From contig JAKAOE010000042.1 of assembly GCA_021823305.1 (NCBI GenBank), forward strand, positions 1-9,340: DNA of 9,340 nucleotides, written 5' to 3'. Source of the stretch: Acidobacteriota bacterium (GTDB taxonomy: Bacteria; Acidobacteriota; Terriglobia; Terriglobales; SCQP01). A program made the position numbers and the translations under genes. The notes below the pieces were generated by a model that did no database searches, was not told where the DNA came from, and was given only the letters and a program-made list of their open reading frames with translations. This document shows, piece after piece, positions 5,313 through 9,340 of this stretch (position 1 is its first letter; the number at the start of each line of letters is the position of its first letter).

Positions 5313-7802
5313 GTGCTGAACACCTTTCGGCTGGGTTTGAGACCATTGCAGCGCGCACCGGGGTTCGCTCTGCTGGCGGTCGCCTCACTGGCGCTGGGTA
5401 TTGGCGCCAATTCCGCCGTCTTCAGCGTCATGCGGGCGCTGCTCTACCACTCCCAGCCCTTGCCCCATCCCGGGCGGCTGGTCGTGCCCTTCACCTCCGC
5501 CGATCCCGGCAGCCAGTCCGGCTACGGCGGCTCCTCGATGTCCTGGCCGGTGTTCGAGGCGCTGGGGCGCCAAACGCGCGTCTTCCAGACTCTGGTCGGC
5601 TTCGTGCCGCTGGGCGTGCCTGGCACCCCCGTGCGTGCGCGCGGCGTACCCGCCGTCGCCAATGCCGACATGGTCAGCGGCAACTACTTTTCCGGCCTCG
5701 GCGTCGGCTTCGCCACTGGCCGCGGCTTCACGCCCCGGGACGAGAAAACGCGTGCGCAGCTCGCCGTAATCGGTTACGACTTCTGGACTACGCGGTACGG
5801 CCGGAATCCCAACGTGCTGGGCAGCGAGCTGGACGTACGCGGTGTCCCCTTCACCATCGTCGGTGTCGCCGCGCGGGGCTTCGACGGCTTCGAGCCCGGC
5901 CACGTCACCGACGTCTGGATCCCGTTCCAGGATCGCCCCGCACTCCCGCCCTGGGGCCACCCCGGCCGAACCTTGCAAGGCAATCCGCAGTGGTGGTTTC
6001 TGCTTACCGTCGGCCGCCTCCAGCCCGGCGTCACCATCGCGCAGGCACGGGCGGCGCTGGCGCCGGTCTTCGCGCGCGCCGCCTACGCCACGCTCACCCG
6101 GCCCAGGACCAGGGCGGCGCAACTCACCTTGCGGCCGGCCGCCGGCGCGCAGGCGCTGAACGACCCCACTCCCCGCTTCAACCTCGAGTTGGAGGCGCTG
6201 ATGGCGATGGTGGGCTTGGTGCTGCTGATCGCCTGCGCCAACGTGTCGCTGCTCCTGCTGGCGAAACATCAGGCGCGCCGGCAGGAGTTTCACCTGCGGC
6301 TGGCGCTCGGCGCGAATGCGTGGCATCTCGCCCGGCAGCTCCTGGCGGAATGCGCCATCCTCGTCACCGCGGCGACTGCCCTGGGATGGGCGCTGGCGGT
6401 GTGGCTGACGCGAATGACCGCCGCCTGGGAACGGCTTCGCTTCAGCCTGGCGCCGGATGCGGCCGCGCTTGGGTTCACCATGACGGTCGCGGTTGCCGTC
6501 GCGGTCCTGATGAGCCTGGCGCCGCTGCGCGCCGTCCTGACCCAGCGCCGCCGCCTCGCCTTCAACGCCGGCGCGACCCGTGGCGCCGGCCGCTTCGGCT
6601 GGGTCCTCGCCACCCTCCAGGTGGCGTTGTCGCTGGCGCTGGTCGCCAACGCCGCGCTGCTGGTGCGCTCGCTCCGCAATGTCGAAAACGTGCGCTACGG
6701 CATGCGCAACCAAGGCCTGGTCGTGTTCGGGCTCAGCATGCCGCGTGCTGCGGGCGGCGGTACGCACGCTTCCGTGGCCGCGGCGGACGCGCAGCGGCTG
6801 GCCTATTTCCGCTCCGTGGTGCAGCAGTTACGCCAGGTGCCCGGGGTCGCCGGTGTCACCCTGCTGCAGAACCGTCTCGGTGGCGGCTGGAGTGACAACA
6901 GCGGTGTGACCGTGGATGGCGTCTCCCCCTTCGGGCCGCACCGGCTTGCGCCGCTCAGGCTCAACTTCGTCGGCGCGGACTACTTTTCCGTGCTGCAACA
7001 ACCGCTGCTCGCGGGGCGCGGCATCGCCGCTTCCGATCTCAGCGTGCCGCCGGTGCGGACCAGCGCGTACGAGCCGACCACCGTCGCTGTGGTGAATCAG
7101 TATTTCGTCAGCCAGTACCTGCATGGCCGGCCCGCGCTGGGCCGTTTGATCGGCGTCTTCGACATGACCGCGCGGATTGTCGGCGTCGCCGCCGACAGTC
7201 AATACACCAGCGCGCAGGAAAAACCGCGGCCCATGGCCTGGCTGCCCTACCCCGGCAATTTCGGCACCATGCAGATCGAGGTGCGCGGGACCGGCGCGAC
7301 CGAGGCGCTGCTCGCCCGCCTGCGGCAGGCGATGCTGCGCATCGCCCCTTCCCAGCCGATGCAACAGCCCATGACGCAAATCGCCCAGTGGCAGTCGTCG
7401 TATAGCGACCAGACCATGATGGGCCGCCTGGCGATCTTCTTCGGACTGTTGGCGCTGATGCTGGTGGCCACCGGCCTCTACGGTACGCTCGCCTACCGCG
7501 TCAGCCGCCGCACCGCGGAGGTGGGCGTGCGCATGGCGCTGGGCGCGGGCCGCGCGCGCGTGCTCTGGATGGTGCTGCGCGAAAGCCTGGCGCTGGCCGC
7601 CGCCGGCCTGCTCGCGGGCGCCCCTCTGGCCTGGATGGGCGCGCGCATGCTGGCCAGCGTGCTCTTCGGCGTCCAGCCCGGCGAGCCGGTGGCGCTGCTC
7701 GCCGCCGGCGCCGGGTTGCTGCTGGTGGCGCTCGCGGCGGCGCTGGCGCCGGCACTGCGCGCCGCCTCGGTGGACCCGCTGCGCGCCTTGCGCACTGAAT
7801 AA
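5313..7802 (+). CDS. ADOP family permease (acidobacterial duplicated orphan permease; FtsX/MacB-like)
   Basis: The protein has 829 residues and a GTG start supported by the AGGGA ribosome binding site. It has two halves, each with a MacB-type periplasmic region and FtsX-like membrane helices. Helices are estimated at 17-40, 290-316, 345-366, 385-405, 428-452, 703-728, 760-780 and 795-815; the large soluble regions are about 45-285 and 455-700. The duplication shows in two copies of an R-x-A-L-G-A motif after a helix: LRLALGAN (328-335) and VRMALGAG (739-746). The N-terminal LALGIGANSAVFSV and the C-terminal SVDPLRALRTE are family signatures. Related permeases work with a MacB- or LolD-type ATPase in export, lipoprotein transfer or signalling. 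ADOP genes typically lack an adjacent ATPase, as here, and their substrate is unknown. The gene diverges from comEC across 112 bases and is followed after 40 bases by the APC permease. Confidence 0.93.
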   Translation: MLNTFRLGLRPLQRAPGFALLAVASLALGIGANSAVFSVMRALLYHSQPLPHPGRLVVPFTSADPGSQSGYGGSSMSWPVFEALGRQTRVFQTLVGFVPLGVPGTPVRARGVPAVANADMVSGNYFSGLGVGFATGRGFTPRDEKTRAQLAVIGYDFWTTRYGRNPNVLGSELDVRGVPFTIVGVAARGFDGFEPGHVTDVWIPFQDRPALPPWGHPGRTLQGNPQWWFLLTVGRLQPGVTIAQARAALAPVFARAAYATLTRPRTRAAQLTLRPAAGAQALNDPTPRFNLELEALMAMVGLVLLIACANVSLLLLAKHQARRQEFHLRLALGANAWHLARQLLAECAILVTAATALGWALAVWLTRMTAAWERLRFSLAPDAAALGFTMTVAVAVAVLMSLAPLRAVLTQRRRLAFNAGATRGAGRFGWVLATLQVALSLALVANAALLVRSLRNVENVRYGMRNQGLVVFGLSMPRAAGGGTHASVAAADAQRLAYFRSVVQQLRQVPGVAGVTLLQNRLGGGWSDNSGVTVDGVSPFGPHRLAPLRLNFVGADYFSVLQQPLLAGRGIAASDLSVPPVRTSAYEPTTVAVVNQYFVSQYLHGRPALGRLIGVFDMTARIVGVAADSQYTSAQEKPRPMAWLPYPGNFGTMQIEVRGTGATEALLARLRQAMLRIAPSQPMQQPMTQIAQWQSSYSDQTMMGRLAIFFGLLALMLVATGLYGTLAYRVSRRTAEVGVRMALGAGRARVLWMVLRESLALAAAGLLAGAPLAWMGARMLASVLFGVQPGEPVALLAAGAGLLLVALAAALAPALRAASVDPLRALRTE

Positions 7803-7842
7803 CAATCTGCGGCCGCTGTGGTACTCTCCTGCATCCGCCGCG

Positions 7843-9204
7843 ATGCCCGGTCAACCGAAAGCCGAATTCACTCCCGCCGCTTCGCGCGCGCTGATCGGCA
7901 CCGGCGGCCTGGTGGCGCTGACGTTTTTCACCGTCAGCGGCGGCGCCTATGGCCTGGAGCCGGTCGTCGGCTCCGTCGGCGGACGCGCCGCGCTGCTCCT
8001 GCTCGCGCTGGTGCCGCTGCTCTGGTCGCTGCCCATCGCGCTGATGGCGGCCGAACTCGCCGCCGCGCTGCCGTTGCTCGGCGGCTACTACCAGTGGGTG
8101 CGCCGGGCGATGGGCGAGTTCTGGGGATTCCAGGAGGGCTGGTGGAGCTGGCTTTTCACCTGGGTGGACATGCCGCTCTATCCCCTGCTCTGCGGCGCCA
8201 TCCTGCAGCAGGCCTGGCCCAGCCTGAGCGGCGGCCACGCGCTCTCCCGCCCCGCCATGCTGGCCTTCGTGATGGCGTTCATCTGGGCGGCGGCGCTGCT
8301 CAACTGGCTGGGCGTCAAGCCGGTGACGGAATGGGCGATCGTGGCCACCATCGGCGTGCTGGCGCCGTTCTTGGCGTTTCTCGCCGCCGCCTGGCGCGAG
8401 CCGCCGCGCCCCGCTCCCGCTCATCCTCATCCCCTCGCCTGGACCGGCTGGGCCCTGGGGCTAAGCACGGTGATGTGGAACTACGCCGGCTGGGATAACC
8501 TGGCGACGTTCGCGCCCAGCGTGCGCCAGCCCGGGCGCTCGTACCCGCGCGCCCTGCTGGCCAGCGTGGCGCTCGTCATCCTGGCCTATGTGGCGCCGGT
8601 GGCGGCCGGCCTGCGGCTCGATCCCCACCGCCGTCATTGGCAAAACGGCTACTTCGTGCACTTGGCCGCCATCGCGCTGGGACCGTGGGCCGCGGCGGTG
8701 ATGTTTTGGACGGCGCTGGCGGCGGCCTGGTCGCAATACACCAGCCAGTTGCTCTACGTGATTCCGCTGCCGGTGAGCATGGCGCAGGACGGCTATCTGC
8801 CCAAGCTCCTCACCCGCTCCAACCGGCGCGGCGTGGCCACCCCGGCGCTCTGGCTGTGCACCGCGCTGTTCAGCTTCTTCGCGCTCATCTCGTTCTCCAA
8901 TCTGGTGGTAGCCGACGTGATGTTGTACAGCGCCGCGCTGGCGCTCGAGTTCGCCGCGCTGCTGGCCTTGCGCCGCCGCCAGCCGCACCTGCCGCGCCCG
9001 TTCCGCGTCCCGCTCCGGGGACGGGCCTTGGCCGCATTTTCGCTGGTCCCGCTCGGGCTGGCAGCCATCGCGACCCTGCTGGCCATTACCCAGGATCGGT
9101 TGGCGGCACTGGGCGCGCTCGCCCTGCTGGCCTCCGGCCCGCTGTTGTTGCCCATGCTCCGCCGCCGCCCCGCCGCCGCCGCGGCCACGCGATCTGCACC
9201 ATAA
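7843..9204 (+). CDS. APC superfamily permease, similar to polyamine/amino-acid transporters (PUT/LAT-like)
   Basis: The protein has 453 residues and is very hydrophobic, with about 12 likely membrane helices. Helix 1 holds VSGGAYGLEPVVG (31-43), the substrate/ion-site region of APC transporters. Then come WSLPIALMAAELAAALP (61-77), GGYYQWVRRAMGEFWGFQEGWW (80-101) and the helix-6 region WNYAGWDNLATFAPSVRQPGRSYPRAL (212-238). This order and wording resemble plant and protist PUT/LAT polyamine transporters and their bacterial relatives: a V-S-G-G start, G-G-Y-x-x-W-V, and W-N-x-x-x-W-D followed by E/S-V-x-x-P. Uptake of amino acids or polyamines across the inner membrane is the likely role, but the substrate cannot be read from sequence. 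The ATG at 7843 has no recognisable Shine-Dalgarno, so translation may be coupled or the message leaderless. The 40-base gap to the ADOP gene shows no terminator, allowing cotranscription. Confidence 0.9.
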   Translation: MPGQPKAEFTPAASRALIGTGGLVALTFFTVSGGAYGLEPVVGSVGGRAALLLLALVPLLWSLPIALMAAELAAALPLLGGYYQWVRRAMGEFWGFQEGWWSWLFTWVDMPLYPLLCGAILQQAWPSLSGGHALSRPAMLAFVMAFIWAAALLNWLGVKPVTEWAIVATIGVLAPFLAFLAAAWREPPRPAPAHPHPLAWTGWALGLSTVMWNYAGWDNLATFAPSVRQPGRSYPRALLASVALVILAYVAPVAAGLRLDPHRRHWQNGYFVHLAAIALGPWAAAVMFWTALAAAWSQYTSQLLYVIPLPVSMAQDGYLPKLLTRSNRRGVATPALWLCTALFSFFALISFSNLVVADVMLYSAALALEFAALLALRRRQPHLPRPFRVPLRGRALAAFSLVPLGLAAIATLLAITQDRLAALGALALLASGPLLLPMLRRRPAAAAATRSAP

Positions 9205-9211
9205 TGCACCC

Positions 9212-9340
9212 GTGAAACGCCTCGCCTGCGCTGCCGTGGCGTTGCTCGGCGAGAGCACTCCATCGCGAGAGAATGGTGTAGCGCCGCGGATCGGACCGCC
9301 GAGTTCACCGCGGGCTAATAAAGGCATTGCACCCAAATCC
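9212..9340 (+). CDS. Possible start of a further gene, cut by the window edge (unidentified)
   Basis: From GTG 9212 the frame is open for 43 codons to the end of the window. It begins M-K-R-L-A-C-A-A-V-A-L-L-G, which looks like a short signal peptide (basic residues, then a hydrophobic stretch), and continues with a polar, Pro/Ser/Arg-rich stretch that I do not recognise. There is no good Shine-Dalgarno before it, and it starts 7 bases after the permease stop. The hydrophobic core is short for a signal peptide and the following sequence is not domain-like, so it may be a chance frame, a frameshifted remnant or intergenic DNA. The last ~30 bases (from about 9311) are noticeably less GC-rich than the rest, as in an intergenic or regulatory stretch. 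Confidence 0.25.
   Translation, partial: MKRLACAAVALLGESTPSRENGVAPRIGPPSSPRANKGIAPKS

Noticed and set aside
5385..6767. Minus-strand frame of 460 codons inside the ADOP gene
   Set aside because: Shadow frame with His/Gln/Arg-rich low-complexity sequence and no hydrophobic or catalytic pattern.
5252..6895. Plus-strand frame of 547 codons overlapping the ADOP permease start
   Set aside because: Arg/Ala/Gly-rich with no domain. The ADOP frame over the same bases has family motifs throughout.
9280..9316. Possible hairpin from two CCGCGG copies downstream of the APC permease
   Set aside because: CCGCGG is itself a palindrome, so any two copies pair. There is no T-run after it, so it does not qualify as an intrinsic terminator.
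8461..9336. Minus-strand frame of 291 codons under the APC permease and the right edge
   Set aside because: Antisense to the permease, low complexity, and no homology I can recognise. It is not evidence for a gene at the right edge.

Overview
The window is a strongly GC-rich bacterial chromosome segment, with G or C in most third codon positions. It is densely coded, with gaps of 0 to 112 bases between genes. The best clue to the organism is the 829-residue orphan FtsX/MacB-type permease at 5313-7802. It has two similar halves and no ATPase gene beside it, which is the hallmark of the 'acidobacterial duplicated orphan permease' (ADOP) family. Together with the large S9 dipeptidyl-peptidase-like enzyme, this points to Acidobacteriota. 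That assignment is an inference from gene content, not from a phylogenetic marker.

Layout: (1) 1-1509, plus strand, the C-terminal two thirds of an S9 prolyl oligopeptidase/DPP-IV-like serine peptidase, cut by the left edge. (2) About 1544-2623, plus strand, an orphan response regulator with a receiver domain joined to an HD-GYP cyclic-di-GMP phosphodiesterase domain; it starts just after the peptidase and may be cotranscribed. (3) 2624-5200, minus strand, a full-length ComEC/Rec2 DNA-uptake channel with an intact C-terminal metallo-beta-lactamase domain. Its stop codon abuts that of gene 2 with no base between them. (4) 5201-5312, a 112-base divergent intergenic region with a weak candidate comEC promoter, a short inverted repeat and a clear Shine-Dalgarno for the next gene. 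(5) 5313-7802, plus strand, the ADOP permease. (6) 7843-9204, plus strand, an APC-superfamily permease resembling the polyamine/amino-acid transporters of the PUT/LAT group, 40 bases downstream and possibly in the same transcript. (7) 9212-9340, plus strand, a possible start of another gene with a signal-peptide-like N-terminus, cut by the right edge.

I see no single pathway joining these genes. The peptidase could release di- or oligopeptides, the APC permease could import amino acids or polyamines, ComEC takes up DNA, and the HD-GYP regulator would lower cyclic-di-GMP in response to an unknown kinase. I found no RNA gene, CRISPR array, insertion sequence or phage remnant, and no convincing undescribed system. 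The points worth a second look are the zero-gap convergent stop codons, a His-to-Gln change in the HD-GYP metal site, the ATPase-less permease, the ComEC motif and nuclease domain, and the unassigned reading frame at the right edge.
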